Source: Streptomyces sp. BA2
GTDB lineage: Bacteria > Actinomycetota > Actinomycetes > Streptomycetales > Streptomycetaceae
Assembly: GCF_009769735.1 (NCBI RefSeq)
Contig: NZ_WSRO01000002.1
Span: forward strand, 3,670,001-3,734,000
Length of the DNA: 64,000 nucleotides
Direction of reading: 5' to 3'
Part shown: one piece after another, positions 49,073-57,668 of the stretch
How the letters are laid out: the number at the start of each line of letters is the position of its first letter
Position numbering within the stretch: the stretch's first letter is position 1
Translations under genes and position numbers: made by a program
The notes under the pieces: model-generated
The model's input: the letters and a program-made list of their open reading frames with translations, nothing else
Databases searched by the model: none
Told to the model about the DNA's origin: nothing

Positions 49073-49994
49073 GACGGCTCACCACCCGGTAGAGGCTGTA
49101 AAGACCCACGGAGATCGCGATGTTGACCACGGCGACGACACAGGCCGCCGGATAGTCGGACTCGAGAATGGCCTTGCTGTAGACGAGCATGGGGAGGGTC
49201 GTGACCCCCTTGGCTCCGGTGAAGAGAACAATCCCGAACTCATTCAGGCACATGACGAGTACGAGGCTGCCGCCCGCGGCGAGGGCGGGCAGCGCCTCGG
49301 GCAGGATGACCCGCCGGATGATGCGGCCGGACTTCGCCCCGAGGCTCGACGCCACTTCCAGCTGCGCGGTGTCGATCTGCGAGAAGGCGGCGAGCAGGGG
49401 GCGCATCACGAAGGGGGTGAAGTACGTGATCTCGGCGAGGAGAACGCCCCACGGGGTGGTCAGGAACTGGAAAGGCCCTTCGGCGGCCCCGGTGGCGTCG
49501 GTCCACATCCCATTGGCCATGCCCTTGGTGCCGTAGATGAACAGCAGGGCGAGGGTGATCAGGAAGGACGGAAAGGAGAGAAAGACGTCGATGAACCTGG
49601 CGACGGCTTTCCCTCCCGGGAACGGCACGAAGGCGATGATCAGCGCGAGCGCGAACCCGAGCACGAGACACCCGACCGTGGACCCGACGGCCAGCCACAC
49701 GGTGGTCCCGAGCGCCTCCCGGAACGCTTCGGAGGCGAAGACGTCGGAGTAGGGCTGAAGGGAGGTCCCCCCGGTGTCGGGCTGAACGGACTGCTGGACG
49801 ACGAGGGCGAGGGGGTAGAGAAAGAAGAGGGCGAGGAGAGCGATGGGGGGCAGGGCCCATACGAAGCGGGGTATCTGTCGCCGCGCACCTTCTGGCCGTC
49901 CTGGCTGTGGGCAGGCGTTCCGCAGGGCGGAACGGGTGGGCACAGCCCTCACTGCCGGGGCACTTTCAACGAGGCGTCCACCAGGGCTATCCAT
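49059..49994 (-). CDS. 2-aminoethylphosphonate-type ABC importer permease (PhnU-like)
   Basis: A 311-aa permease. An Arg/Pro-rich ~40-residue N-terminus precedes six hydrophobic segments (first PPIALLALFFLYPLALVVQQS). The EAA loop is DTAQLEVASSLGAKSGRII. The ATG overlaps the ATPase gene stop by eight bases. GTTAT is not seen at this junction, so it is co-transcribed with the ATPase. Confidence 0.88.
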   Translation of the reverse strand: MDSPGGRLVESAPAVRAVPTRSALRNACPQPGRPEGARRQIPRFVWALPPIALLALFFLYPLALVVQQSVQPDTGGTSLQPYSDVFASEAFREALGTTVWLAVGSTVGCLVLGFALALIIAFVPFPGGKAVARFIDVFLSFPSFLITLALLFIYGTKGMANGMWTDATGAAEGPFQFLTTPWGVLLAEITYFTPFVMRPLLAAFSQIDTAQLEVASSLGAKSGRIIRRVILPEALPALAAGGSLVLVMCLNEFGIVLFTGAKGVTTLPMLVYSKAILESDYPAACVVAVVNIAISVGLYSLYRVVSRRVGA

Positions 49995-51039
49995 CGGTCA
50001 CCCCCGCCCCCAGCAACACCGCGTCCTCGGGCGCGAAGTGCAGCGTGACCGAGTCACCGAGCGACGGCGGCGTCCGAAGCTCCCGCAGGTCAGCCTTGAC
50101 CCGCTGCCCAGCGACATCGACGTACAACCGATGGGTGGCCCCCCGCCACTGCACCTCGGCAACGCTGCCCGTCAGGGCGTTGGGCCCCTCCCCCAGGCCC
50201 ACCAGATGCGGCCGCACGCACAACGTGGCCGTCACCCCGGCGGCCACCTCCCCGGTGTCGACCTTCAGATCGGCCCCGCCGAACGAGACGGTGCCGGACC
50301 CCACCCGCACGGGAAGCAAATTCGCATTCCCCACAAAAGAAGCCGTGAACTCGGTCCGAGGCGCCCGATAAAGCTCCTGAGGAGTACCGCAGTCCTTGAG
50401 GCACGCCTTGTCCATGACGGCGATCCGATCCGCCAGGGTCAAGGCCTCGACCTGGTCATGGGTGACGTAAAGAATCGAGACGTCGGGCAACTCCCGGTGC
50501 AACCGGGCGAGTTCCCCCAGCATCCCCGACCGCAACTGCGCGTCGAGCGCGGAAAGCGGCTCGTCGAGCAGAAGCACCCCCGGCCGAATGGCCAACGCCC
50601 GCGCGATGGCGACCCGTTGCTGCTGCCCTCCGGAAAGCTCCCGGGGAAACCGCTTGGCGTACGAGGCCATCCCCGTCATCTCCAGCGCCTCGGCGACCCG
50701 CCCCGGAATCTCGGACTTGGCGACCTTCTGCGCCTTCATGCCGAAGGCGACGTTGTCCGCGACCCGCATGTGCGGGAAGAGCGCGTACTGCTGGACGACC
50801 ATCCCTATCCCCCGCTGATGCGGCGGAAGGCCGGTGACGTCGCGCTCCCCGATGAACACCCGCCCGGACGCCGGCCGCACGAACCCGGCGACGGCCCGCA
50901 GCGCGGTCGTCTTGCCCGAGCCCGAAGGGCCGAGCAGGGCCATGACCTCGCCGGGCTCGACGGTCAGGTCGAGCGAGTCGAGCACGGTGTTCTTGCCGTA
51001 GGCGACCGACACGCGATCGAAGCGGATGCCGCTGCTCAT
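49987..51039 (-). CDS. 2-aminoethylphosphonate-type ABC importer ATPase (PhnT-like)
   Basis: A 350-aa ATP-binding subunit with C-terminal TOBE domain. Walker A GPSGSGKTTAL, Q-loop VQQYALFPHMRVADN, signature ELSGGQQQRVAIARAL, Walker B VLLLDEPLSALD and H-loop YVTHDQ. The TOBE region (~240-345) includes VEFTASFVGNANLL-like and VCVRPHLVGLG-type strands (TLCVRPHLVGLGEG). ATG 51039 overlaps the phosphonatase stop (ATGA). The putative/polyamine/iron ATPase subfamily also covers PhnT. Confidence 0.9.
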   Translation of the reverse strand: MSSGIRFDRVSVAYGKNTVLDSLDLTVEPGEVMALLGPSGSGKTTALRAVAGFVRPASGRVFIGERDVTGLPPHQRGIGMVVQQYALFPHMRVADNVAFGMKAQKVAKSEIPGRVAEALEMTGMASYAKRFPRELSGGQQQRVAIARALAIRPGVLLLDEPLSALDAQLRSGMLGELARLHRELPDVSILYVTHDQVEALTLADRIAVMDKACLKDCGTPQELYRAPRTEFTASFVGNANLLPVRVGSGTVSFGGADLKVDTGEVAAGVTATLCVRPHLVGLGEGPNALTGSVAEVQWRGATHRLYVDVAGQRVKADLRELRTPPSLGDSVTLHFAPEDAVLLGAGVTDG

Positions 51040-51728
51040 TCCCCGACACCCCTGAGAAGAGCGGGCAGTTCGGCGACGGACCCGAGGACGTGCGTGGCTC
51101 CCACGCCGCGCAGCGCCTCGTCGTCGTGCGCTCCCGTCAGCACTCCGGCGACGACCGATGCACCGGAGCGAACGCCGCTGAGCATGTCGTACGCCGTGTC
51201 GCCCACGACGGCGATCTGCCGGACGTCGTCCACCGCCCCCGTCCGCAGGAAGGCGCTGAGCACCATGTCCGGGTAGGGCCGCCCGCGACCGCCCGCGTCG
51301 GCGGGGCACAGGGTCAGCTCGACCAGGTCGCGCCACCCCAGCGCGTCCAGGATGGCGTCCTGCGTGACCCGGGCGAACCCGGTGGTCAGCACCACGGTCC
51401 GCCCCTCGCCCCGCAGCTCCTCGACGGCTTCCCGAGCCCCGGGGACCGGCGCGATACGGCCCCCGTCGACCAGTTCCCCGTACGCCTTCTCGAAGGCGAC
51501 GTTGGCCCGCTGGGCAAGGGCCTCCTCGCCGAACAGATGCCGGAAGACGGTGATCTTGGACTCGCCCATGGTGGCGCGTACGTAGTCCAGCTTCTCGGCA
51601 TGATCGGCGGACCCGGGCTCGACGCCGAGTTCCCGCGCGGCGGCGGAGAAGGCCTGCTCGACAAGCCCTCCGTCCGCCACGGTCGTACCGGCCATGTCGA
51701 GCACGACAAGCCCACAGCGCATGCGCAT
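51036..51728 (-). CDS. phosphonatase-like HAD hydrolase (phosphonoacetaldehyde-type)
   Basis: A 230-aa HAD hydrolase. The nucleophile motif is LDMAGTTVADGG: Asp11 with Ala at +2 where most HAD phosphatases have a second Asp, as in phosphonoacetaldehyde hydrolase PhnX. Lys58 in MGESKITVFRHL aligns by spacing with the PhnX Schiff-base lysine (MGxxK). The reaction would be phosphonoacetaldehyde to acetaldehyde plus phosphate. ATG 51728 or 51722; the gene starts 18 bases after the oxidase stop. It belongs to a phosphonatase-like group distinct from PhnX itself. Confidence 0.85.
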   Translation of the reverse strand: MRMRCGLVVLDMAGTTVADGGLVEQAFSAAARELGVEPGSADHAEKLDYVRATMGESKITVFRHLFGEEALAQRANVAFEKAYGELVDGGRIAPVPGAREAVEELRGEGRTVVLTTGFARVTQDAILDALGWRDLVELTLCPADAGGRGRPYPDMVLSAFLRTGAVDDVRQIAVVGDTAYDMLSGVRSGASVVAGVLTGAHDDEALRGVGATHVLGSVAELPALLRGVGE

Positions 51729-51745
51729 GTCCGACTTCAACTCCC

Positions 51746-52870
51746 TCACCATCCCAACTCGTCGGCGGTCTTCTCCGCGATCGCGGGTGAACACGTCATG
51801 CCGCGCCCGCCGGGCCCGGTGACCAGCCACACGCCCTCGCGGACCTGCTGGCGGTGCACGACACGGGCGGTGTCGACGCACTGGGCGTACACCCCGGCCC
51901 AGCGCCGCTTGATCTTCGGCAACGGGCGGCCCAGGAAGCCCTCGACGACCTCGGTCAGGTGGTCGTAGGGGTCTTCGAGGGTGTCGAAGGCGAAGGGGTG
52001 CTCGTACTCGTGGGTGTCGCCGATGGTCAGGCCGCCGTCCTCGCGCTGCACCATCAGGAGCTGCATCTTGTGCTCGGCGGCGGTCGGCGTCTGCGCCTGT
52101 CCGGCGTTGAGCGCGTCGAGGGCGTCCGACTTGTACGCCGGGTAGTAGCGGAAGCTGTCGGCGTCGGCGACGGAGGTGGTGAGCGGCTCACCGAGGGGCT
52201 CCGTCTGCATCATCTGCAGCCGCACGCGCCGCACGGGCAGGTCGGGCCCGGCCAGCTCCCGCACGAGACCGCCGAGCCAGGCGCCGGTGGCGAGCACGAC
52301 GACGTCACCGGTGTGTACGTCTCCGTGGTCGTCCCGCACCGCGTTCTCGCCGACGACTTCGCGGACCTCGCGGCCGGGCAGGAAGGTGTAGCGGGGAGAG
52401 GCGCGAAGTGCCTCGCGCAGCCGGAGTTGAGCTGTGCGCGGCTCCACCGCCGCATCCCGCTCGCACCACAATCCGGCGATGAAGTCGCCCCGCAGCGCCG
52501 GATTGAGGGCGCGGGCCTCGGCGGCGTCGAGCAGCTTGTAGCCGCGGGCCGCCGCGTCGGGGCGGGTGAGGGCGGCCTCGGCGACCGCGTGCTCGCGTTC
52601 GTTGCGTACGAGGGTGAGGGAGCCGTTGGCCCGGAAGCCGATGCCCTCCACCCTCGCGCCTATCTCCTCCCAGAGCTCACGGGCCCGCAGGGCGGTGTCC
52701 AGCTCCTCGCCGCCGGCGCGGCCGCTCACCCATATCTGCCCGAAGTTGCGCAGCGAGGCCCCGCGGGCCTCGCTCTCGCGCTCGATCTGTACGACCTCGT
52801 GGCCGCGTTCCACTGCGTGCCAGGCGTGCATGGTTCCCACCACGCCGGCTCCTACGACGATGACTCTCAC
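51746..52870 (-). CDS. FAD-dependent amine oxidoreductase of the phosphonate cluster (TIGR03364-like)
   Basis: A 374-aa DAO-fold enzyme. The FAD site is VIVVGAGVVGTMHAWHAVERG at the N-terminus; SLRNFGQIWVSGR follows. C-terminal TGPGGRGMTCSPAIAEKTAD holds the FAD. This type sits in phosphonate clusters. No PhnW transaminase is present in the window, so it may oxidise aminoethylphosphonate, or an N-methyl form, to phosphonoacetaldehyde, feeding the next enzyme; this is inference. GTG 52870 preceded by CAGGAGCG. First structural gene after the regulator, with the shared motif in its upstream gap. Confidence 0.82.
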   Translation of the reverse strand: MRVIVVGAGVVGTMHAWHAVERGHEVVQIERESEARGASLRNFGQIWVSGRAGGEELDTALRARELWEEIGARVEGIGFRANGSLTLVRNEREHAVAEAALTRPDAAARGYKLLDAAEARALNPALRGDFIAGLWCERDAAVEPRTAQLRLREALRASPRYTFLPGREVREVVGENAVRDDHGDVHTGDVVVLATGAWLGGLVRELAGPDLPVRRVRLQMMQTEPLGEPLTTSVADADSFRYYPAYKSDALDALNAGQAQTPTAAEHKMQLLMVQREDGGLTIGDTHEYEHPFAFDTLEDPYDHLTEVVEGFLGRPLPKIKRRWAGVYAQCVDTARVVHRQQVREGVWLVTGPGGRGMTCSPAIAEKTADELGW

Positions 52871-52953
52871 GCCGGCAACGCTCCTGGGGACGAGTGACCC
52901 GCTGCGGTCCTGTCGGCAACGGGATGGTGAACGGCCACCCAAGGTTGGCCTAG

Positions 52954-52974
52954 ACCCGTTATGTTCTCGTTATC
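52954..52974. promoter_or_regulatory. shared motif, copy B (CGTTATG-TTCT-CGTTATC)
   Basis: In the gap between the GntR gene and the FAD oxidase, 84 bases before the oxidase start. It matches copy A (47074-47094) at 18 of 21 positions. Read on the plus strand it is a direct repeat of CGTTATS with 11-base spacing. Confidence 0.5.
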
Positions 52975-53017
52975 AAGGTGACGGTGGGAAGAGGAGCCCG
53001 AGGAGCCCGCCGACGGG

Positions 53018-53809
53018 TCAGCCGCCGTTGCCCAGGTGGGTGGTGAAGGAGAACCGGTCACCGCGGTAGAGGGTGCGGACCCGCTCCAGCGGGTGTCCTG
53101 ACGTGTCCCGTGAGACGCGGTGGATCAGCAGCATGGGCAGCGCGGGAGGGGTGCCGATGAGGAGAGCCTCGCGGGGGGTGGCGAGGACGGTCTCGATGCG
53201 TTCGTCGGCGTCGCCGAAGGAGATGCCGAGCTGGTCGCGCAGGTAGGCGTAGAAGGAGGAGTCGGGCTCGAACTCCCGGTCGAGAGCGGGGACTCGGGCA
53301 ACGGAGACGTACGTACTTTCGAGCCCCACCCGCTCGTCGTCGGCGAGCAGCACGCGCTCCATGTGCCAGACGGGCTCGCCGTGATCGACGCCGATCTCGG
53401 CGGCAAGTGCTTCCGGGGCGGGGAAACGATCGAGGGAGATGAGATTTCGCCCGGGGATACGCCCCTGCCGCCGTACGCCTTCCGTGTAGCTCGCGAGGGA
53501 CAGCGGCTGCTCCAGCTTGGGGCCCGCGACGACGGTGCCGCGCCCCTGCCGGCGCAGCCGCCCTTCGAGCAGCAGCTCACGCAGCGCCTGCCGCACGGTC
53601 TCCCGCGCGACCTCGTACCGCACGGCGAGATCCCGCTCGGTCGGCAGCGTCTGCCCGTCCCCCAACTCCTCTATCAGCTCGGCGATCCGGGCCTTCACCG
53701 CGTAGTACTTCGGGATGCGGCCGTGCTCGGGAATGCCGGAGCGGATGGGGGCGCCGGGGGCCTGGCCGAGCAGGTGCGAGGGAGAGTGCGGGGGGTTCGG
53801 GTTGTCCAC
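53018..53809 (-). CDS. GntR/HutC-family transcriptional regulator with UTRA domain
   Basis: A 263-aa regulator. The winged helix includes LPTERDLAVRYEVARETVRQ. The UTRA effector domain (~115-255) includes VWHMERVLLADDERVGLES, and VLATPREALLIGTPPALPML. Start taken as the GTG 53809; upstream frames are His/Pro-rich and unlikely. It heads the minus-strand phosphonate run and probably represses it until a phosphonate or intermediate binds. The shared motif 44 bases beyond its stop is a candidate target. Confidence 0.88.
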   Translation of the reverse strand: MDNPNPPHSPSHLLGQAPGAPIRSGIPEHGRIPKYYAVKARIAELIEELGDGQTLPTERDLAVRYEVARETVRQALRELLLEGRLRRQGRGTVVAGPKLEQPLSLASYTEGVRRQGRIPGRNLISLDRFPAPEALAAEIGVDHGEPVWHMERVLLADDERVGLESTYVSVARVPALDREFEPDSSFYAYLRDQLGISFGDADERIETVLATPREALLIGTPPALPMLLIHRVSRDTSGHPLERVRTLYRGDRFSFTTHLGNGG

Positions 53810-53916
53810 CCAGGGATGTTCGCAGACGGATGTGAACGGGCGGGTGAACGGAGGGGGTGGCGGGGGGTGGTGGCCCCCCAGGGGGGGGTGGTGGGCGGCG
53901 GCTTCGCGTGCGGGGC

Positions 53917-54801
53917 TCAGCGCCTGCGCGCGCCCCGCAGCCGCCGGGTCCCAGCGACGAGTGCCCACCCCCCGGCGAACAGTGCGCCGGCGACGGCACT
54001 GACGCCGAGCAGGGCTCGGGGACCCGTGGCGGCGAGTTCATCGGCGTACGAGAACCCTCCGGCGTCGGAGCGCTCATGGCCGCCGTCGCCGTCCGGGACG
54101 TCACGACCCTCGGGCCCGACGCCCCCGCTCTCGTCGCTGTCGGTACCGGTGGCCCCGCCCCCGTCCCCGCTCCCATCGCCACCGCCATCACCCATGCCGA
54201 TACCGAAGGGATAGTCCTCCGACTCGCCCACCCAGTCCCCGTCGTCGTCACGGCGCTGGACGACGGCGGCGGAGATGACGGCACGCTCGGAACGGGCCTC
54301 GGAGGTGAACGAGAGCCGCACCTTGACGGTGAGGGTCCGTCCCGCCTTGACCGTGAACCCGGGGAATCCGTCGTCGAAGACGCCGACGTTCTCGTCCCGG
54401 TCGGTCCGCTCGAACGCGACGGGACGCCAGCGCGTGCCGTCGTGGAACTCCAACTGGACCTGGCGGGCGCGCAGTTCGCGCTCCTTGTCGACGATGACGA
54501 CGACCGGGTGGATGTTCCCGCAACTGCCTCGGGTGGTGTTGGCCAACTCGACGGACCACTTCCGGTAGCCGCCTCCGGCCTCGTAGGTGGCGGGCCCTCC
54601 CCGGATCCGCGTCCCGATGGGAAAGCCGTCGCCGCTGGGGTCGGAGCAGGTGGGGGGCTGGGCCGCGTGAGGCCGCTGCACCACCGCGGCCACTGCCGCG
54701 GCATCGCTCGTCGGCACCCCTCCCGCAACCCCGCCCCCGGTCACGAGCGCGGCGGCGGCAGCGGCGGTGATGCCGGAGGCGAGAGAGCGGCGGAGTCGCA
54801 T
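53917..54801 (-). CDS. LAATG-type sortase substrate, secreted cell-wall protein
   Basis: A 294-aa protein. Signal peptide 1-~35; an Ig-like domain from ~50 to 185 with KWSVELANTTRGSCGNIHPVVVI and GRTLTVKVRLSFTSEA; a Gly/Asp-rich low-complexity linker (DGGGDGSGDGGGATGTDSD); then the sorting signal LAATG at 256-260, a hydrophobic helix (LLGVSAVAGALFAGGWALVAG) and a basic end RRLRGARRR. LAxTG is the motif of actinobacterial class E sortases. The Ig-like domain suggests adhesion or structural display on the wall. Monocistronic. Confidence 0.85.
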   Translation of the reverse strand: MRLRRSLASGITAAAAAALVTGGGVAGGVPTSDAAAVAAVVQRPHAAQPPTCSDPSGDGFPIGTRIRGGPATYEAGGGYRKWSVELANTTRGSCGNIHPVVVIVDKERELRARQVQLEFHDGTRWRPVAFERTDRDENVGVFDDGFPGFTVKAGRTLTVKVRLSFTSEARSERAVISAAVVQRRDDDGDWVGESEDYPFGIGMGDGGGDGSGDGGGATGTDSDESGGVGPEGRDVPDGDGGHERSDAGGFSYADELAATGPRALLGVSAVAGALFAGGWALVAGTRRLRGARRR

Positions 54802-55323
54802 GAGGGGCCTTTGCTGGGCGCGGGGCGGCGGGGCGTTGGGGGGCGGCGGGGCCTAGGCCCATATGACACGGCTCATGGCCCGCGACCTTGCCACGCCCCA
54901 GGCCGCCCCCGAGTACGCCACAACCCCGTACCGCCGACTGCCCCGCGCAAATTCCTCCTATCAGCCGACTTTCCACTGATCCCGATTGCCGAGCCCCTGG
55001 CCCCGAGCCACCGAAAACACCCCCGAGCAGCACCGCGCCCCAAAGGGGCGCGGGGAACTGCGCGCCCAACCCCACACACCCGCGCCAAAAGGCCGACCCC
55101 CCCCTAGCCCGCAGACGCACCCCCACCCAACACCCCCCCCCGCGAGCCACCACCCGCCCAGCAGAGCCCCCAGCCCTGGCCCGCCAGAAGCACCCCCGAG
55201 CAGCACCGCCCTCCCCAGGGGCGGGGGGAACTGCGCGCCCAACCCCCACACACCCGCAGCAAAAGACCAAGACCCAAACCCCAGGCCCCAAACCCCAGGC
55301 CTCAGGCCCCAACCCCCAGCCCC
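54802..55323. other. 522-base non-coding region with repeats
   Basis: No gene is supported: frames here are low-complexity and shared with both strands. It contains the two related repeat units at 55012-55266 and C-rich runs of CCCCAGGCCCCAAACCCCAGGCC type before the ROK stop. A and T are scarce except at 54955-54985 (ATTCCTCC, TTTCCACT). The region separates two minus-strand genes. Confidence 0.6.
55012..55266 (+). repeat. two imperfect ~85-bp direct repeats with hairpin cores
   Basis: 55012-55094 and 55182-55266 share CACCCCCGAGCAGCACCG, a GCCCC/GGGGC hairpin and GGGGAACTGCGCGCCCAA, then ACACACCCGC. The hairpin arm belongs to the GGGGCGCGGGGAACTGCGCG family that also forms the outer stem at 40952/41047. 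Confidence 0.8.
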
Positions 55324-56487
55324 CTACCCCCGCCCCACCGGAAACGCCACATCCGCCCGGCCGAACAATGGCGCGAGGAGCAGTTGCGCGGCGCCCTCCG
55401 CGACGCCCCGCTCTCCCCCGGACGCGACGGCGACCGGGACCTCCGTTCCGCCTCCGCCACGCCTCGCTCGCTCGGTCACCACCGCGCCCACGCCTCGTAC
55501 GAAGCACTCCTCGTCCGCCAGGACAGCCCGGCCGCCGAGCAGTACGAGGTCGATGTCGAGCAGGCTGACCAAGTTCCCCGCCCCCGCCCCCAGGACCCGC
55601 GCCGCCTCGTCCAGATCACCTCGCGCGACCGCCGCCAGGCACAGCGCCTCGATGCAGCCGCGGTCGCCGCACTCGCACTCCGGGCCGTCCAGCTGAATCA
55701 CCTGGTGCCCGAACTCGCCCGCCCCCGTCCGCGCCCCGCGGTAGAGGCCCCCGCCCAGCACGAGGCCCGCGCCGAGCCCCGTCCCGAGGTGCAGATACGC
55801 GAAGGACTCCGCCACCCCGCCCAGCGCGAGGCCGAGCGCCGCCGCGTTCGTGTCCTTGTCCACGACGACCGGCAGCCCGAGCCGCCCGGCGAACGCGTCC
55901 CGCAGCGGGAACCCGTCCCACGCGGGGAAACCGGTCACGCGATGCAGCACCCCGTCGGAGTGGTCGAGCGGACCGGGCAGCGCGACCCCGACGCCGAGCA
56001 GCCCCGCGCCGCCGGCCGGCGGCACCTCGCCCGCCCCCAAGTCCCGCACCACCCCCACCGCCGCGTCCACCACCGCCTCCGCACCAGCCGCGAAATCCAG
56101 CGGCGCCCGGCGTTCCGCGACCACGTGGCCGGTGAGGTCGACCAGGACCGCCGTCAGCTCGTCGCGGTCCAGGTGGAGGCCGATCGCGTGGCCCGCGTCC
56201 GGGACGAGGCGCAGCAGCGTCCGCGGCTTGCCGCCCGTCGAGGCGCGCCGGCCCGCCTCCGCCGCGAGACCCTCCGTACGCAGCCGCGCGGTGATCTTGC
56301 TGACGGCCTGCGGCGTGAGCCCCGTGCGCTCGGCCAGTTCGAGGCGGCTTATGCCGCCGTCCCCCGCCGTGCGCAGCAGGTCGAGCACAAGAGCGGCGTT
56401 GTGCCCGCGCAGCGCCGGCAGGTTCACCCCGGCGCCCGTCCTGCCACCGCTCCCCATACCCGCCCTCGCCTTATCAGTGCTGTTCAC
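55324..56487 (-). CDS. ROK-family transcriptional repressor
   Basis: A 387-aa protein. Winged helix at ~25-85 (ISRLELAERTGLTPQAVSKI). The ROK domain has VALPGPLDHSDGVL, VDKDTNAAALG, TGLGAGLVLGGGLYRGARTGAGEFGH and the Zn-binding CECGDRGCIEAL. ROK repressors respond to sugars. It diverges from a Gfo/Idh/MocA dehydrogenase and probably controls it; a 13-base palindrome lies between them. ATG start with acidic N-terminus. Confidence 0.9.
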   Translation of the reverse strand: MNSTDKARAGMGSGGRTGAGVNLPALRGHNAALVLDLLRTAGDGGISRLELAERTGLTPQAVSKITARLRTEGLAAEAGRRASTGGKPRTLLRLVPDAGHAIGLHLDRDELTAVLVDLTGHVVAERRAPLDFAAGAEAVVDAAVGVVRDLGAGEVPPAGGAGLLGVGVALPGPLDHSDGVLHRVTGFPAWDGFPLRDAFAGRLGLPVVVDKDTNAAALGLALGGVAESFAYLHLGTGLGAGLVLGGGLYRGARTGAGEFGHQVIQLDGPECECGDRGCIEALCLAAVARGDLDEAARVLGAGAGNLVSLLDIDLVLLGGRAVLADEECFVRGVGAVVTERARRGGGGTEVPVAVASGGERGVAEGAAQLLLAPLFGRADVAFPVGRG

Positions 56488-56517
56488 ACCCCCATTGTCG
56501 CCCGCGCTTGCGCTTTG

Positions 56518-56530
56518 GCAACACCGTTGC
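56518..56530. promoter_or_regulatory. candidate operator palindrome GCAAC-ACC-GTTGC
   Basis: A perfect 13-base dyad in the 56-base gap between the divergent ROK repressor and the dehydrogenase gene. ROK operators are commonly AT-rich dyads, so the match is by position only. Confidence 0.4.
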
Positions 56531-56543
56531 TTAAGTGGAACGC

Positions 56544-56597
56544 ATGACTGGTATGACAGGCACGACTGGGATGACAGGCATGACTGGTACAGGCTCA
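56544..56597 (+). repeat. repetitive ATGAC(T/A)GG-type N-terminal tract
   Basis: The 5' end of the dehydrogenase gene repeats ATGACTGGT/ATGACAGGC units, encoding an MTG/TTG/MTG string. Six or so 9-base units can be read. In-frame slippage would change the N-terminal length without altering the enzyme domain. Confidence 0.75.
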
Positions 56598-57668
56598 GGC
56601 TCCCCGCTACGCGTCGCCCTCATCGGATACGGCCTCGCGGGCTCCGTCTTCCACGCCCCGCTGATCGCCGCCACCGAGGGCCTCGCCCTCGACACGGTCG
56701 TCACGTCGAACCCCGAGCGGCAGGCGCAGGCCCGCGCCGAGTTCGGTGACGGACTGAACTTCGCCGCATCGGCCGACGACCTCTGGGCCCGCGCGGACGA
56801 GCTCGACCTGGTGGTGATCGCGTCCCCGAACAAGACGCACGTCGCGCTCGCGACCGCCGCCCTCAAGGCAGGCCTCCCGGTCGTCGTGGACAAGCCGATC
56901 GCGGGCACCGCCGCCGAGGCCCGCGAGCTCGCGGCGCTCGCCGACGACCGCGGCCTTCTCCTCTCCGTCTTCCAGAACCGCCGCTGGGACAACGACTTCC
57001 GCACCCTCCAGAAGCTCATCGCCGACGGCGAGCTCGGCGACGTATGGCGCTTCGAGTCCCGCTTCGAGCGGTGGCGCCCGCAGCCCAAGGGCGGCTGGCG
57101 CGAGTCCGGGAACCCCGAAGAGATCGGAGGTCTCCTCTACGACCTCGGGTCCCACGTCGTCGACCAGGCGCTCGTACTCTTCGGCCCGGCGCGGTCCGTG
57201 TACGCGGAGTCCGACGTCCGCCGCTCCGGCGCCGAGGCCGACGACGACACGTTCATCGCGATCACGCACGAGAACGGCGTCCGCTCTCACCTGTACGTGA
57301 GCGCCACCACTGCCCAACTCGGCCCGCGCTTCCGCGCGTTGGGCTCGGCGGCGGGTTATGTGAAGTACGGCCTCGACCCGCAGGAAGCCGCACTCCGTGA
57401 CGGCAAGCGACCCACGGACGAGGGCAGTTGGGGTGAGGAACTCGAAGGCATGTGGGGCCGGGTCGGCTCCGGCGAGTCCCCGCTGACCGGCGGCGGCAAC
57501 CCGGTCAGGACGCTGCCGGGCGACTACCCCGCGTACTACGCGGCCGTGGCCGCCGCGCTCCGGGGCGCAGGCGAGAACCCGGTCTCCGCGCACGAGGCCG
57601 CAGCGGCCCTCGACGTCCTGGAGGCGGCGCGCCGCTCGGCCCGCGACGGTGTGACGGTGGTCGTATGA
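56544..57668 (+). CDS. Gfo/Idh/MocA-family sugar dehydrogenase
   Basis: A 374-aa NAD(P)-dependent oxidoreductase. Rossmann site VALIGYGLAGSVFHAPLI, then VIASPNKTHVALA and VVDKPIAGTAAEA with the catalytic Lys of EKP type. The C-terminal alpha/beta domain begins FQNRRWDNDFRTL. The first ~20 residues are a repetitive MTG tract. ATG 56544 (a GTG at 56535 is also possible; both lack a good ribosome site). It oxidises a sugar or inositol-like polyol. The stop overlaps the next gene (ATGA). Confidence 0.88.
   Translation: MTGMTGTTGMTGMTGTGSGSPLRVALIGYGLAGSVFHAPLIAATEGLALDTVVTSNPERQAQARAEFGDGLNFAASADDLWARADELDLVVIASPNKTHVALATAALKAGLPVVVDKPIAGTAAEARELAALADDRGLLLSVFQNRRWDNDFRTLQKLIADGELGDVWRFESRFERWRPQPKGGWRESGNPEEIGGLLYDLGSHVVDQALVLFGPARSVYAESDVRRSGAEADDDTFIAITHENGVRSHLYVSATTAQLGPRFRALGSAAGYVKYGLDPQEAALRDGKRPTDEGSWGEELEGMWGRVGSGESPLTGGGNPVRTLPGDYPAYYAAVAAALRGAGENPVSAHEAAAALDVLEAARRSARDGVTVVV

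Noticed and set aside
54873..55323. Several open frames in the repeat-rich region before the ROK gene
   Set aside because: They overlap on both strands, are low-complexity, and share repeated protein text that comes from the DNA repeats.
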